DNA from: Parazoarcus communis
Lineage (GTDB): Bacteria; Pseudomonadota; Gammaproteobacteria; Burkholderiales; Rhodocyclaceae
Direction of reading: 5' to 3'
Length of the DNA stretch: 64,000 nucleotides
Assembly (NCBI RefSeq): GCF_003111665.1
Contig: NZ_CP022188.1
Span: forward strand, 2,914,001 to 2,978,000
Shown: positions 48,729-59,034 of the stretch, one piece after another
How the letters are laid out: the number at the start of each line of letters is the position of its first letter
How positions within the stretch are numbered: position 1 is the first letter of the stretch
The notes under the pieces: model-generated
The model's database searches: none
What the model saw: the letters and a program-made list of their open reading frames with translations, nothing else
What the model was told of the DNA's origin: nothing
Program-made: the position numbers and the translations under genes

Positions 48729-49472
48729 ATGCGTATTCTGGTCAGTAACGACGACGGCTATTTCGCGCCAGGGATTGCAGCGCTCGCAGCGGCGCTGGCA
48801 GAAATCGGCGAGGTAACCGTCGTTGCGCCCGAACGTGACCGCAGCGGCGCGAGCAACTCCTTGACGCTCGATCGCCCCCTGTCCCTGCGTCGTGCGGCCA
48901 ATGGGTTCTACTTCGTCAACGGTACGCCAACCGACTGCGTGCATCTGGCGGTCACGGGCATGCTCGACCATATGCCCGACATGGTGGTATCCGGCGTCAA
49001 TCATGGCGCCAACATGGGTGACGACACCATCTACTCGGGCACCGTGGCTGCTGCCACCGAAGGCTTCCTGCTGGGCGTGCCTTCGATCGCGGTGTCGCTG
49101 GTCAGCAAGGGCGCGTCGGATTTTTCGGCCGCGGCACGCGTCGCGCGTGACCTCGCCGAGCGCTTCATGCGCCAGCCCTGGCCGCGGCCCGCCTTGCTCA
49201 ACGTCAATGTGCCCGATCTGCCCTATGAGCAGATCAAGGGGACGCAGGTGACCCGTCTGGGCAAGCGTCACAAGGCCGAGCCGGTCATCCGCAGCGTGAC
49301 ACCGCGCAACGAGACCGTATATTGGGTGGGGGCTGCCGGTGGCGCAGCGGACGCTGGTGACGGTACCGACTTCAATGCGGTGGCAAACGGCATGGTGTCG
49401 ATCACGCCCTTGCAGATCGACCTGACGCACTCCGCACAGATTCATACTGTAAAGGACTGGCTGGCACAATGA
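48729..49472 (+). CDS. surE: 5'/3'-nucleotidase SurE
   Basis: 247 aa. The N-terminus [16 protein letters not shown] carries the metal-binding [17 protein letters not shown] and [24 protein letters not shown] complete the active site. It opens the surE-pcm-nlpD-rpoS operon typical of beta- and gammaproteobacteria. ATGA overlap with pcm. Confidence 0.97.
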   Translation: MRILVSNDDGYFAPGIAALAAALAEIGEVTVVAPERDRSGASNSLTLDRPLSLRRAANGFYFVNGTPTDCVHLAVTGMLDHMPDMVVSGVNHGANMGDDTIYSGTVAAATEGFLLGVPSIAVSLVSKGASDFSAAARVARDLAERFMRQPWPRPALLNVNVPDLPYEQIKGTQVTRLGKRHKAEPVIRSVTPRNETVYWVGAAGGAADAGDGTDFNAVANGMVSITPLQIDLTHSAQIHTVKDWLAQ

Positions 49473-50113
49473 ACGCGCGGACGCCCGATGCAGTGCGAAC
49501 CCGGGCCAGAATGGTCGATCGCCTGCGTGCGCAGGGAATCCGGGATGAGAAGGTCCTCTCTGCGATGGCCCAGATCCCCCGTCACCAGTTTGTCGAGGAA
49601 GGGCTGGCCTACGGCGCCTATGACGACTCCGCGCTGCCGATCGGTTTCCAGCAGACCATCTCCCAGCCCTTTGTCGTCGCGCGCATGATTGAGTTGTTGC
49701 GTGCGGGCCGGGAACTCGGTCGCACGCTGGAAATCGGAGCGGGTTGTGGTTACCAGGCTGCAGTGCTTTCCAAGATTGCGACAGATGTCTATGCGGTAGA
49801 GCGCATACGCCCGCTTCTTGATCGTGCGCGCAACAATCTGCGTCCGCTGCGCCTGCCGAATGTACGTTTGAAATATGCTGACGGCAGCGTAGGCTTGCCC
49901 GAGGCAGCACCGTTTGACACCATTATTGTCGCTGCCGCAGCTGTCGGTGTGCCCCAGGCGCTGAAAGATCAGCTTGCGCCCGGCGGGCGCCTGATGATTC
50001 CTGTGGGCAGCGGAGAACAACGCCTGTTGCTGATCGAGCGGCAGGGTAACGTATTCAAGGAAAGCTGGTACGAAGCAGTGCGCTTCGTGCCGCTATTGAC
50101 TGGTACAGAATGA
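49469..50113 (+). CDS. pcm: Protein-L-isoaspartate O-methyltransferase
   Basis: 214 aa. SAM-dependent repair enzyme for isoaspartyl damage. Motifs: [34 protein letters not shown], and SAM motif [16 protein letters not shown]. Overlaps surE and nlpD by 4 bp each. Confidence 0.96.
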   Translation: MNARTPDAVRTRARMVDRLRAQGIRDEKVLSAMAQIPRHQFVEEGLAYGAYDDSALPIGFQQTISQPFVVARMIELLRAGRELGRTLEIGAGCGYQAAVLSKIATDVYAVERIRPLLDRARNNLRPLRLPNVRLKYADGSVGLPEAAPFDTIIVAAAAVGVPQALKDQLAPGGRLMIPVGSGEQRLLLIERQGNVFKESWYEAVRFVPLLTGTE

Positions 50114-51018
50114 ACAAAGAAATTTTTCGTCGTCGCCTGGCCCTGCTCGGGATGGTTTCGCTGCTCGCATTGACCGCGGGCTGCGCCAGCCGCGTTTCCG
50201 CTCCGGTTCGTGACGGGACGCAGCCGCCTGCTGCAGCCGCGCCGGTTGAGCGCGCGGGTTTTCACGTGGTGCGCCCCGGTGAGACGGTATTGGCCCTGTC
50301 CCGCATGTACAACGTCAGCGTTGCAGATATCGTGGGCTGGAATGGCCTGACGAACCCCAATCAGATCCACGTCGGGCAGGAGCTGCGGGTTGCGCCCGAT
50401 ACGCCCGCGGTGGCACAGGTGATTCCGATCACGTCCGAACCGGTCGTGATTTCGCCGGTTGTTCCGCAGACCAGCGGCGCAGCATCGATCAAGCAGGAGC
50501 CGCGTGGCGGCAAGCAGCCGTACTCGGACGAGGCCTGGGAAAAGATGCAGCGCCCCGGCGATGTCGCAGTAGCCGAGCCGAAGCCGCCGGTTGCGCCTGT
50601 CGCGCCTGAAACCCCACGGTTGCCGGGGCCTGATGGCGACTGGCTGTGGCCGGTAAAGGGCAAGGTCATCGTCGGTTTCGACGAACCGGTGGCGGGTGAT
50701 GCCAAGTTGCGCAACAAGGGGATCGATATCGCAGGTACTCCGGGTACGCCCGTACTTGCCTCGGCCGGCGGCAAGGTGGTCTACTCCGGAAGCGGCTTGC
50801 GTGGTCTTGGAAAACTGGTCATCATCAAACACGATGCCAATTACCTGACAGCCTATGCACACAATCAGCAACTGCTAGTAAAGGAAGCTGAAACGGTCAC
50901 AAAGGGTCAGAAGATTGCAGAGCTTGGCAGTACCGACGCAGATCGGCCGAAGTTGCATTTCGAGATTCGCAAGCAGGGGCAGCCGGTTGATCCGCTGAAA
51001 TACCTGCCCGCACACTGA
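50110..51018 (+). CDS. nlpD: NlpD-type LysM/M23 lipoprotein (amidase activator)
   Basis: 302 aa. Lipobox LTAGC (Cys at about 25), a LysM domain ([20 protein letters not shown], about residues 55-98), a Pro/Ala linker, and a C-terminal LytM/M23 domain. The first zinc histidine is replaced (NKGIDIAG where active enzymes have HKGIDI), so it is most likely a non-catalytic activator of cell-division amidases, as E. coli NlpD is. In E. coli the main rpoS promoter lies inside nlpD; here rpoS follows by 11 nt. Confidence 0.94.
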   Translation: MNKEIFRRRLALLGMVSLLALTAGCASRVSAPVRDGTQPPAAAAPVERAGFHVVRPGETVLALSRMYNVSVADIVGWNGLTNPNQIHVGQELRVAPDTPAVAQVIPITSEPVVISPVVPQTSGAASIKQEPRGGKQPYSDEAWEKMQRPGDVAVAEPKPPVAPVAPETPRLPGPDGDWLWPVKGKVIVGFDEPVAGDAKLRNKGIDIAGTPGTPVLASAGGKVVYSGSGLRGLGKLVIIKHDANYLTAYAHNQQLLVKEAETVTKGQKIAELGSTDADRPKLHFEIRKQGQPVDPLKYLPAH

Positions 51019-51029
51019 CGAGGAGGCAC

Positions 51030-51965
51030 ATGGAAGAGCCGGCAAACCCTGACGATATCGATAGTCAAGAACCGGATCTTCCCCTTGAGGTGGAGGTTTT
51101 CTCCGACCGTCAGGCGCCGGTGGTCGAGAATGAGTTTCTCAGCGACGTCACCCAGATTTATCTCAACGAGATCGGTGCCAATCCGCTGCTGACGGCCGAA
51201 GAAGAAGCGGCCTTGTCGCGCCGTGTGAGGCTGGGTGATTTCGAGGCGCGCCAGACGATGATCGAGCGCAACCTTCGGCTCGTGGTCAACATCGCCAAAC
51301 ACTACCTGAATCGCGGCATTCCACTGCTGGATCTGGTCGAGGAAGGAAACCTCGGTCTGATCCACGCGCTGGAAAAGTTCGACCCGGAGCGCGGGTTTCG
51401 CTTCTCGACCTACGCGACATGGTGGATCCGGCAGAACATCGAGCGCGCGATCATGAACCAGTCGCGCACGATCCGGCTCCCGGTGCACGTCGTCAAGGAA
51501 TTGAACCAGGTGCTGCGCGCTCAGCGCAACATCGAGGCGAATTCCAACGGGGAATCAACCCTGGAGGAAATCGCCCAGCGTCTCGACAAACCCATCGAGA
51601 CCGTTCGCGCCATTCTTGCGCTGAGCGAACATACGGCCTCGCTCGATGCGCCGCTGGACATCGATCCCAGTCTGTCCATCGGCGAGTCGCTTGCGGACGA
51701 CCACGCAGAATCCCCCGAAGTGCTGATTCACGGCGCGGAAATCGAAACGCTGCTGCGCACCTGGATCGACATGCTCAACGAGAAGCAGCGTCTGGTCATC
51801 CGTCACCGCTACGGCATCGACGAGTGCGAAATGCTGACACTCGAAGAACTCGCCGCCCGGCTAGAGCTTACGCGCGAGCGGGTACGCCAGATACAGCTCG
51901 AGGCGCTGGGCCAACTCCGGCGCACGCTCCGGCGCCGCGGTATCTCCAAGGACGCCCTTTTCTGA
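51030..51965 (+). CDS. rpoS: RNA polymerase sigma factor RpoS
   Basis: 311 aa. Region 1.2 ([19 protein letters not shown]), region 2 ([43 protein letters not shown] in parts), region 3 and region 4 with the -35 recognition HTH ([21 protein letters not shown]). Operon position after nlpD and length identify the stationary-phase sigma S. It converges with mltB; no clear terminator is seen between them. Confidence 0.96.
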   Translation: MEEPANPDDIDSQEPDLPLEVEVFSDRQAPVVENEFLSDVTQIYLNEIGANPLLTAEEEAALSRRVRLGDFEARQTMIERNLRLVVNIAKHYLNRGIPLLDLVEEGNLGLIHALEKFDPERGFRFSTYATWWIRQNIERAIMNQSRTIRLPVHVVKELNQVLRAQRNIEANSNGESTLEEIAQRLDKPIETVRAILALSEHTASLDAPLDIDPSLSIGESLADDHAESPEVLIHGAEIETLLRTWIDMLNEKQRLVIRHRYGIDECEMLTLEELAARLELTRERVRQIQLEALGQLRRTLRRRGISKDALF

Positions 51966-52043
51966 GCGTTTGCGCGCCAGCGCGCCCGCCGAAGCGGGTA
52001 CCTTCCGCTCATGTTCGCTGCGGCACGCTCCTGCGGCCCGGAA

Positions 52044-53090
52044 CTAGCCTGAGACCGCCAGGTTGAGGGCCAGTCTGCGCGCACGGATGGTCTGCGCGAG
52101 CTCGAAGACCGACATCGCATAGAAGCTGCTGCGGTTGTAGCGGGTGATGACGTAGAAGTTGCGGTAACCCAGCCAGTATTCGACATCGGCGCCCGGGGTT
52201 TCGAGGTCGACAAGCGTGATTGGCGCAGTGACCGCTTCGCCGTCGGCTGCCGTGATGCCCGCGTCGCGCAGCGTGTCGGCGCTCAGGGTCGGTTCGATTC
52301 CCGCAGCCACCAGCGGAGCAGGGCTTGCATCCAGACTCAGGCGGGCACGCACCGCCACCGGCGCCTGCGGCTGCCATCCGTGGGCGTGGAGATAGTTGGC
52401 CACGCTGCCAATGGCGTCGAGCGGGTTGTCCTCGAAATCGATCACACCGTTGGCGTCAAAGTCCACGGCGTAGGCACGCATGCTGCTGGGCAGGAACTGC
52501 GGGTAGCCGAGTGCGCCGGCATAGGAGCCCGAGTAGCTCGTCGGCTCGCGCCCCTGCTCCCGGGCGAGCAGGAAGAGCTGCTCGAGTTCGCGGCGAAACA
52601 GGTCGGCACGCGGCGGGTAGTCGAATGCGAGCGTGGTCAGTGCCGACAGGGTTTCGAAATTGCCGGTATGGCGGCCGTAAACGGTCTCCACCCCGATGAT
52701 GGCGACGATGATCTCGGCCGGCACGCCATAGCGTTCTTCGGCAGCCTGCAGGATCGGGGCGTACTCATCCCAGAAGTCGAGTCCGCGCTCGATACGGATA
52801 CGCTCGATGAACCGCGAACGGTAGCGTTCCCATGAGCGCACGCCACGTTTGGTGGGTGGGGTGATCAGCGAGATCACACGGGGGAGCTTCTGGGCCTGGC
52901 CGATTGTCCTGCTCAACTGCCCGGCATCGAAGCCATGGCGCGCGGACAGGTCGCTGATGAAAGCCTGCACATCCTCGCGTTCTGCATAGTTTTCGGTGTC
53001 TGCGCTGGCGCTGCCGAGTCCGAATGACAGGCTCAGTGCGAGGGTGCAGGCGAGGCGGGACAGGGGCAGGTGTGCAGTGATTCCAGTCAT
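52044..53090 (-). CDS. mltB: Lytic murein transglycosylase B
   Basis: 348 aa. Signal peptide with SGSA-type end (LSLSFGLGSASA) and no lipobox, so probably soluble in the periplasm. Catalytic Glu in IIGVETVYGRHTGNFETLSAL, then GALGYPQFLPSSMRAYAVDFD and DAIGSVANYLHAHGWQP, all MltB family marks. Cleaves peptidoglycan to 1,6-anhydromuropeptides. It is the last gene of the moxR-DUF58-tgpA-mltB operon, overlapping tgpA by 4 bp. Confidence 0.95.
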   Translation of the reverse strand: MTGITAHLPLSRLACTLALSLSFGLGSASADTENYAEREDVQAFISDLSARHGFDAGQLSRTIGQAQKLPRVISLITPPTKRGVRSWERYRSRFIERIRIERGLDFWDEYAPILQAAEERYGVPAEIIVAIIGVETVYGRHTGNFETLSALTTLAFDYPPRADLFRRELEQLFLLAREQGREPTSYSGSYAGALGYPQFLPSSMRAYAVDFDANGVIDFEDNPLDAIGSVANYLHAHGWQPQAPVAVRARLSLDASPAPLVAAGIEPTLSADTLRDAGITAADGEAVTAPITLVDLETPGADVEYWLGYRNFYVITRYNRSSFYAMSVFELAQTIRARRLALNLAVSG

Positions 53091-55066
53091 GTCAGTTTCA
53101 GTATCCGGATGCGTCGTTTCAGTTCGCGAACCGCCTCGGGGCTGGCAGGGGGGCGGTAGCGCAGGTTTGCATAGCGCGTCGTAATGTCGGTGATCTCGGC
53201 TGCGTGGTCCGGCAGGGCCTGCGCAAGGCGGCGACCGTAATCGAGCGGACCTTCGGCCGGGCGCCGGTTCAGTCCGCGGCGGGCAAGCCTGGCGGAAAAC
53301 GCGGCCCAGGCCCGGTCAAGGGGGTCGGCCGCACGTGCCTGTCTGAGCGCCCATGCAAAAAGCAGCCCCATCAGACCGGCAGCCATGACGCCCAGAACAC
53401 CGATCCAGGTCGACCAGCTGAGTTCGCCCAGACCCAATCGTGACAGAAATTCGCGCTGCCGTTCAGGATTGTAGCCAAGAACCCATTGGTTCCAGCTGTT
53501 CGACACGGCTTCCCAGCGGAAACGCAGATCACGCAACCACGAAAGATGTGGGCGCATGAACAGCGGGAGGACTTCGCCTGCCGGCAGCGCGCCAGCCATG
53601 CCGGACTCGATGCGTCCGGGGGCGGCAAGGGCGGTGGGGTCGACCCGCACCCACCCGCGCTGTGGCAGCCATACCTCGGCCCAGGCGTGCGCGTCCGACT
53701 GGCGCACGATCATGCTGCCGTCCACCGGATTGATCTCGCCGCCCTGATAGCCGGTGACGACGCGCGCCGGAACGCCAGCGGCGCGCATCATGAACACGAA
53801 GGCCGATGCGAAGTGCTCGCAGAAACCGCGACGGGTGTCGAACAGAAAGGCGTCCACGCCATTGGTACCGGTCAGTGGCGGGCGCAGGGTGTAGGTGAGG
53901 TCGATCTCGCGCATGCGAGCAAGCGTCCTCGCGAGGATGTCTTCGGGCGATGTCGATCCCGCGGCGAGTTGCTGCGCCAGCGCCTGGGTGCGCGGGTTGC
54001 TGTCGGGCGGCAGGCGCAGCGCGGTGTCGAGTACGTGGGCATGTTCATTGAGGCCGACGACGGTTTCCGGGTAGGAAGCCAGGTCGAGTCGTGTGCGGCT
54101 GCGCAGCGGTTGCCTGTACATGGCCTGGAAGGTGCTGCTGTAGCGCACGCCGTCCGGAGACCCGGCAGGAAAGTCGAGTGCCAGCAGCCAGCGCTGGTTG
54201 TGGGCCTCGAGCGTGATGCGGTAATCAAGCCGCGGCCCGGAGGGCTCATAGGGTGGGCGGTCGCCTTCGAGGTGGCGTGCGGCGCGCCAGGTGGTGCCAT
54301 CGAAAACGCTCAGCACAGGACCGCGCCAGTAGCGCTGCGCAGGCTGGGGCGGGATACCCGCGAAATCGGCCCTGAAGGCGATCGCTTCGGACAGGCTGAG
54401 GTCGCTGATTGAGCCCGGAGCCATGGTGTTGGAGAGGCCGCTCATGCCGCTGTGGGCGTCGGCAGGAAGGCCCCATAAGGGTCCCTCGATACGCGGAAAC
54501 AGCACGAAGAGCACCAGCATGAAGGGCAGCCCCTGCGCCAGTAGCAGCGCGCTGGTGCGCAGACGCTCGCGGGTGCCGGCCGCGGGGTCGGACAGGGACA
54601 GCAGGGCGCCGATCGACAGCAGGTTGGCACAGAGGGCGAGCCCCGCAACCGGCAAGCTCTGGTTGTCGAAGAACACGCCCAGTTGCAGGAAGAAGCACAG
54701 CAGGATGGCCGCCCGGATGTCGCGCATGCTGCTCGTTTCCAGCAGCTTCAGTCCGAGCAGCAGTGCCAGAAAGGCGAGGCCGGGATCCTTGCCGAAGAAG
54801 TGTCCGAAGGCCACACGCACACCGATGCCCGCGGCGACGGCAATCAAAAGGATGAGGTAAGTGTTTGGTGTGCGGCCGCCCTGCCACAGCAGGCTGGCGC
54901 GCCAGCCCAGCAGGAGCACACTCAGCGCCGACACCCAGAGCGGCAGGGTGAGGAGGTGGGGCGCGAGGGTCAGTGCCGCCGCGCCCAGCAGCCATGCACC
55001 CTGGTCCCGGCGCAGCGCGGCTTGGCCGCTCGAGTGTGGCGGTGTTACGGCCCTGCGCCTAAACAT
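53087..55066 (-). CDS. tgpA: TgpA-type membrane transglutaminase-like protein
   Basis: 659 aa from the ATG at 55066, which has GGGAG at 8 nt; an upstream ATG (55093) would add nine residues. An N-terminal part with six or so membrane segments (about 25-190), then a periplasmic transglutaminase core: Cys in TRRGFCEHFASAFVFMMRAAG, His in SDAHAWAEVWLP, Asp in RVDPTAL. A further membrane helix (near 540) and a cytoplasmic DUF4129-like tail follow. In Pseudomonas aeruginosa TgpA is essential; the substrate is unknown. It overlaps the DUF58 gene by 8 bp. Confidence 0.9.
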   Translation of the reverse strand: MFRRRAVTPPHSSGQAALRRDQGAWLLGAAALTLAPHLLTLPLWVSALSVLLLGWRASLLWQGGRTPNTYLILLIAVAAGIGVRVAFGHFFGKDPGLAFLALLLGLKLLETSSMRDIRAAILLCFFLQLGVFFDNQSLPVAGLALCANLLSIGALLSLSDPAAGTRERLRTSALLLAQGLPFMLVLFVLFPRIEGPLWGLPADAHSGMSGLSNTMAPGSISDLSLSEAIAFRADFAGIPPQPAQRYWRGPVLSVFDGTTWRAARHLEGDRPPYEPSGPRLDYRITLEAHNQRWLLALDFPAGSPDGVRYSSTFQAMYRQPLRSRTRLDLASYPETVVGLNEHAHVLDTALRLPPDSNPRTQALAQQLAAGSTSPEDILARTLARMREIDLTYTLRPPLTGTNGVDAFLFDTRRGFCEHFASAFVFMMRAAGVPARVVTGYQGGEINPVDGSMIVRQSDAHAWAEVWLPQRGWVRVDPTALAAPGRIESGMAGALPAGEVLPLFMRPHLSWLRDLRFRWEAVSNSWNQWVLGYNPERQREFLSRLGLGELSWSTWIGVLGVMAAGLMGLLFAWALRQARAADPLDRAWAAFSARLARRGLNRRPAEGPLDYGRRLAQALPDHAAEITDITTRYANLRYRPPASPEAVRELKRRIRILKLT

Positions 55067-56054
55067 CGCTGCTCCCGGCATGTGGCTGGCCATGCAGCGC
55101 CAGCGCGCTCAGGCACTGATGAAGATGCGCGCGTCCGCAGCCGCGTGGAAAGTAGCGCGACGGCAGCTGCAAGGCGTAACGCTGTCCGCTGCGTTCGGCC
55201 ATCAGCAGCCAGGCCGTCAGTCGTGACAGCCTCGCTTCGTCGTCGAGCGTGGGCGGCAGCGATGACCATTCCAGGGAGACGTCGCCGCCTTCGAGCGACG
55301 AGAATTGCTTGGTCATCAGCGCTCCCCCGCGGGCGAGCACCTTCCACGCCAGATGCTGAGGCGAGTCCGACGTCTGGTAATTGCGCAGTCCTGCAAAATC
55401 GTCATCGCCAGGCCGCAGGCTGCGCTGGCCGTGAGCCTCGCCTGCAGTTTGCCCAGGCAAGGGGGGCGGGTCGGCTTCGGGTGCCGGGTAGACGAGGCCG
55501 GTGCTATCCGGAATGAACACGCTCCAGGCGCGGATCAGTCCGAGCGGCCAGCGGGTTTCGAGTGTCGTGCGGCCCAGCGGAAATGTTCCGCGGGTCTTTG
55601 TCGGCAGCGCGAGGCTGACTTCTGTCACTGTCCCGGGCGGCAAATCGAAGGCGCTCGATCCGCCCTGCGCGCGCAAGGTCAGGGCGGGCCGCCGGGCCGG
55701 ACGTCGATTGTCGATCAACAGGCGAAAGATGACCGTGTCGCCGCAGAAGGTTGGTTCGGTACGGCCGCTGCGGATGGAGAGCTGGAGCAGGTTGCGGAAG
55801 GCATGAACGATGCTGGCAACGGCGACGCCGCCCAACAGGAAGGTCAGCCCATAGCCCAGGCTGAGGTTGTAGTTAATCGAGGCGATCAGCATCACCAGCA
55901 GCGCGAGGGCGAAGGCGTATCCCGCCGCTGTCGGCAGAACGTAGATGCGGCGCTGGTAAAGAATGATCGGCGCGGCTTCCGGGCGCCCGAGGCGGAACAG
56001 CCAACGGTCGATCAGCCGCCGCGCGCCGCTGGATACGGCGTCGACGCGCATCAT
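55059..56054 (-). CDS. DUF58 family membrane protein
   Basis: 331 aa. Two hydrophobic segments (about 45-85: YAFALALLVMLIASINYNLSLGYGL and neighbours) then the DUF58 core, with PLGLIRAW, GDDDFAGLRNYQTSDSPQHLAWKVLARGG read in parts. A von Willebrand factor A-like fold is usual for the family. Paired with MoxR ATPases across bacteria. The start shares a base with the moxR stop (TGATG). Confidence 0.9.
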   Translation of the reverse strand: MMRVDAVSSGARRLIDRWLFRLGRPEAAPIILYQRRIYVLPTAAGYAFALALLVMLIASINYNLSLGYGLTFLLGGVAVASIVHAFRNLLQLSIRSGRTEPTFCGDTVIFRLLIDNRRPARRPALTLRAQGGSSAFDLPPGTVTEVSLALPTKTRGTFPLGRTTLETRWPLGLIRAWSVFIPDSTGLVYPAPEADPPPLPGQTAGEAHGQRSLRPGDDDFAGLRNYQTSDSPQHLAWKVLARGGALMTKQFSSLEGGDVSLEWSSLPPTLDDEARLSRLTAWLLMAERSGQRYALQLPSRYFPRGCGRAHLHQCLSALALHGQPHAGSSDV

Positions 56055-56983
56055 CAGCTCACCGGTACGGAATGCAGCAAGCGGTCGAGGGCGGCAGGTG
56101 CTGGCGGGCGGCCGTCGCCGGCAAGGTGGAGGCGATGCCCGGCAACATGGGGGAACATGCGCTGCACGTCTTCCGGAAGCACATGGTCGCGCCCTTCGAT
56201 CAGCGCCCAGGCGCGAGCCGACGCCAGCAGACCGAGCCCTGCGCGCGGGCTCAGGCCACCAGCGAATTCGTTGCTCTGACGCGTGGCTGCGAGCAGGTTC
56301 TGCACGTAGTCGATCAGGCGGTCGGCCACTTGAAGGGCTTGAGCGGCATCTTGCAATTCGATCAGGTCGTCGGGTGTGATCACGGGCTGCTGGCGTTCAA
56401 TCAGCTCGCGCCGTGCTTCGCCCATCAGCAATGCGCGCTCAGCTGCGCGGTCAGGGTAGCCGAGGCGGATGCGCATCAGGAAGCGGTCGAGCTGGCTCTC
56501 CGGCAGGGGAAAGGTGCCGATCTGGGTCGATGGGTTCTGCGTGGCAATGACGAAGAACGGGTCGGGCAGCGGCAGGGTGGCACCGTCGGCGGTGATCTGG
56601 CGCTCCTCCATGGCTTCGAGCAGGGCGCTCTGGGTCTTCGGCGTGGCGCGATTGATCTCGTCGGCGAGAATCAGCTGGGCAAACACCGGCCCCGCATTGA
56701 AGCGGAAGCTGCTGGTCTCGCGATCGAACACCGATACACCGACGATGTCTGCGGGCAGCAGGTCGCTGGTGAACTGGATGCGCTGGAAATGAAGACCGAC
56801 CAGACGTGCGAGTACATGGGCGAGCGTGGTCTTGCCCACGCCCGGCATGTCCTCGATCAGAAGATGCCCGCGTGCGATGAGGCACGACAGCGCCAACTGC
56901 AGTTCATGCTCCTTGCCGAGGATGATCTGGCTGGCGGCTTCAAGGAGTCTGGTTGCATGACGTTGGGGCATGAGTTCGCACAT
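56054..56983 (-). CDS. MoxR-family AAA+ ATPase
   Basis: 309 aa. Walker A EDMPGVGKTTLAHV, Walker B ILADEINR, sensor 1 FFVIATQNPSTQIGTFPLPESQLDRF (in parts), and the typical lid domain. MoxR proteins act as chaperones for partner complexes, here most likely DUF58/TgpA. A second Met (residue 5) could be the start. Divergent from the deacetylase gene across 127 bp. Confidence 0.93.
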   Translation of the reverse strand: MCELMPQRHATRLLEAASQIILGKEHELQLALSCLIARGHLLIEDMPGVGKTTLAHVLARLVGLHFQRIQFTSDLLPADIVGVSVFDRETSSFRFNAGPVFAQLILADEINRATPKTQSALLEAMEERQITADGATLPLPDPFFVIATQNPSTQIGTFPLPESQLDRFLMRIRLGYPDRAAERALLMGEARRELIERQQPVITPDDLIELQDAAQALQVADRLIDYVQNLLAATRQSNEFAGGLSPRAGLGLLASARAWALIEGRDHVLPEDVQRMFPHVAGHRLHLAGDGRPPAPAALDRLLHSVPVS

Positions 56984-57053
56984 TGTGAAATTGGCCGGGA
57001 AGCGGTGATAATAGACGACAAAGACAGCGAGCCCGTAACATGGGCCATCACCG

Positions 57054-57074
57054 CAGCCCGTTTGAATCGGGCTG
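57054..57074 (+). other. Leader hairpin before the deacetylase-family gene
   Basis: Seven-pair perfect stem CAGCCCG / CGGGCTG with a 7-nt loop, 37 nt before the ATG at 57111 and without a T tail. Function unknown; it could affect translation or mark the 5' end of the mRNA. Confidence 0.35.
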
Positions 57075-57110
57075 TCAGGGAAAGTTCGCCCGTTTCAGGA
57101 GAGGAGGGGT

Positions 57111-58037
57111 ATGACAACAACGGCGTTCATCACGCACCGCGATTGCTGGTTGCATGACATGGGGGCTCATCACCCGGAATGTGCGGACAGGCTGGGGGCG
57201 ATCAACGATCGTCTGATTGCCGCAGGACTTGATCTCTACCTGTCCTTTTTCGATGCGCCGCTTGCGACCGCCGAACAGATAACACGCGTTCATCCGGCGA
57301 GTTACTTCGACGAATTGATGAGCAGCGTGCCTGAGCACGGCATCCGCCACCTTGACCCTGATACGGCCATGAGCCCCAACACCATGAAGGCCGCGCTGCG
57401 GTCCGCGGGTGCTGGCGTGCTGGCCACGGATCTGGTGCTCAAGGGCGAGATCGAGAATGCATTCTGTGCCGTGCGCCCGCCTGGTCATCACGCCGAGCGT
57501 GCGAAGGCAATGGGGTTCTGCTTTCTCAATAACGTCGCGATCGCGGCGCGGCATGCAACCGATGTTCATGGCCTGGAGCGGGTGGCCATCGTCGATTTCG
57601 ACGTACACCATGGCAACGGCACCGAAGACGTGTTCCGGGACGATCCCCGGGTCATGATGGCGAGCATCTTCCAGCATCCGTTCTACCCGTACAGCGGCAC
57701 CGAGAATCAGCCCGCGCACTTCTGCAATGTACCGGTCCCGGCGGGTACGCGCGGCGATGCATTCAGGCAGGTCGTCAGCGACATCTGGGTGCCTGCGCTG
57801 CGCGAGCACAATCCCCAGGCCATCTTCATTTCCGCGGGTTTCGATGCGCACTATGAAGATGACATGGGGTCGCTCGGTCTGGTAGAGGCCGATTACATCT
57901 GGGCGACCCAGCAGATCAAGGGGGTCGCGGAGGATTGCGGTCACAAGCACATCGTCTCCATTCTTGAGGGTGGCTACTCGCTGAGCTCGCTCGCCCGGTC
58001 GGTCGTTTCCCACATCAAGTCACTGGCCGATCTCTGA
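57111..58037 (+). CDS. Histone deacetylase-family amidohydrolase
   Basis: 308 aa, arginase/deacetylase fold. Active-site blocks: RPPGHHAERAKAMGFCFLNN (paired His), DFDVHHGNGTEDVF (zinc Asp and His) and SAGFDAHYEDDMG (zinc Asp). Bacterial members deacetylate acetylpolyamines, acetoin-system proteins or other acyl amides; the substrate here is not readable. GGAGAGGAGGGGT gives a strong ribosome site. It stands alone between moxR (divergent) and dapA. Confidence 0.9.
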   Translation: MTTTAFITHRDCWLHDMGAHHPECADRLGAINDRLIAAGLDLYLSFFDAPLATAEQITRVHPASYFDELMSSVPEHGIRHLDPDTAMSPNTMKAALRSAGAGVLATDLVLKGEIENAFCAVRPPGHHAERAKAMGFCFLNNVAIAARHATDVHGLERVAIVDFDVHHGNGTEDVFRDDPRVMMASIFQHPFYPYSGTENQPAHFCNVPVPAGTRGDAFRQVVSDIWVPALREHNPQAIFISAGFDAHYEDDMGSLGLVEADYIWATQQIKGVAEDCGHKHIVSILEGGYSLSSLARSVVSHIKSLADL

Positions 58038-58130
58038 TCCGCGCCCTGTCAGCCCCGCGTGACGTGTTGTGGGGCTGGCTGTGATGCGGCGATCGGTTAG
58101 AATCAGGTTTTTACTGTTTTGGCCCCTGCC

Positions 58131-59009
58131 ATGATTACCGGATCGATTGTCGCCATCGTCACGCCGATGAATGAGGATGGCAGCCTGGATTTCCCCCGCT
58201 TGCGCAGTCTGATCGACTGGCACGTTGCCGAAGGCACCGACGGGATTGTTATTGTGGGCACCACGGGCGAATCGCCCACGGTGAATGTCGATGAGCACTG
58301 CGAGCTGATCCGCACGACGGTCGAGCATGCGGCCGGACGCATTCCGGTCATCGCCGGTACCGGCGCGAACTCGACCGCCGAGGCGGTCGAACTTGCGCGC
58401 TATGCCGAACAGGCCGGCGCCGCCGCTCACCTGTCAGTGGTTCCCTATTACAACCGTCCGACGCAGGAAGGGCTCTACCAGCACTTCCGTACCATCGCCG
58501 AAGCGGTCGAGCTGCCGCTGATTCTTTACAACGTGCCCGGCCGCACCGTCGCCGACCTGGCCAACGACACCACGCTCCGTCTGGCTGAAATTCCGAACAT
58601 CATCGGTGTGAAGGATGCGACCGGGAGCATCGACCGCAACTGCGACCTGATCGCACGTGCGCCAGAAGGCTTTGCCCTGTACAGCGGCGACGACATGACT
58701 GTCGCCGCCTTCATGCTGCTGGGCGGTCACGGGACCATCTCGGTGACGGCAAACGTCGCCCCCCGTGCGATGCACGAGATGTGTGCGGCGGCACTTGCCG
58801 GCGATGCACGCAAGACGCGCGAGATCAATGCGCGCCTGCTCGGCCTGCACCGCAACCTGTTCTGCGAAGCCAACCCGATTCCGGTCAAGTGGGCGGTTGC
58901 CCGCATGGGTCTGATGGGCGACGGCATTCGCTTGCCGCTGACGCAGTTGAGCGACACTTGTCACGAACGTGTGCGGCAGGCCATGCGCCAGGCCGGCATC
59001 AATTTCTGA
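58131..59009 (+). CDS. dapA: 4-hydroxy-tetrahydrodipicolinate synthase
   Basis: 292 aa. Condenses aspartate semialdehyde and pyruvate in the lysine/diaminopimelate pathway. The TT pair in GTTGESPT, Tyr in [10 protein letters not shown] and the Schiff-base Lys in [10 protein letters not shown] are present. I use the ATG at 58131 ([13 protein letters not shown]); a TTG at 58119 is possible but atypical. Followed by bamC after 25 nt, the conserved dapA-bamC pair. Confidence 0.97.
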   Translation: MITGSIVAIVTPMNEDGSLDFPRLRSLIDWHVAEGTDGIVIVGTTGESPTVNVDEHCELIRTTVEHAAGRIPVIAGTGANSTAEAVELARYAEQAGAAAHLSVVPYYNRPTQEGLYQHFRTIAEAVELPLILYNVPGRTVADLANDTTLRLAEIPNIIGVKDATGSIDRNCDLIARAPEGFALYSGDDMTVAAFMLLGGHGTISVTANVAPRAMHEMCAAALAGDARKTREINARLLGLHRNLFCEANPIPVKWAVARMGLMGDGIRLPLTQLSDTCHERVRQAMRQAGINF

Positions 59010-59034
59010 TCTGCAATTTCCCACCAGGAACCTC

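Noticed and set aside
58049..58078. CAGCCCC...GGGGCTG hairpin between the deacetylase gene and dapA as a terminator
   Set aside because: The loop is 15 or so bases and no T run follows, so termination is not supported.
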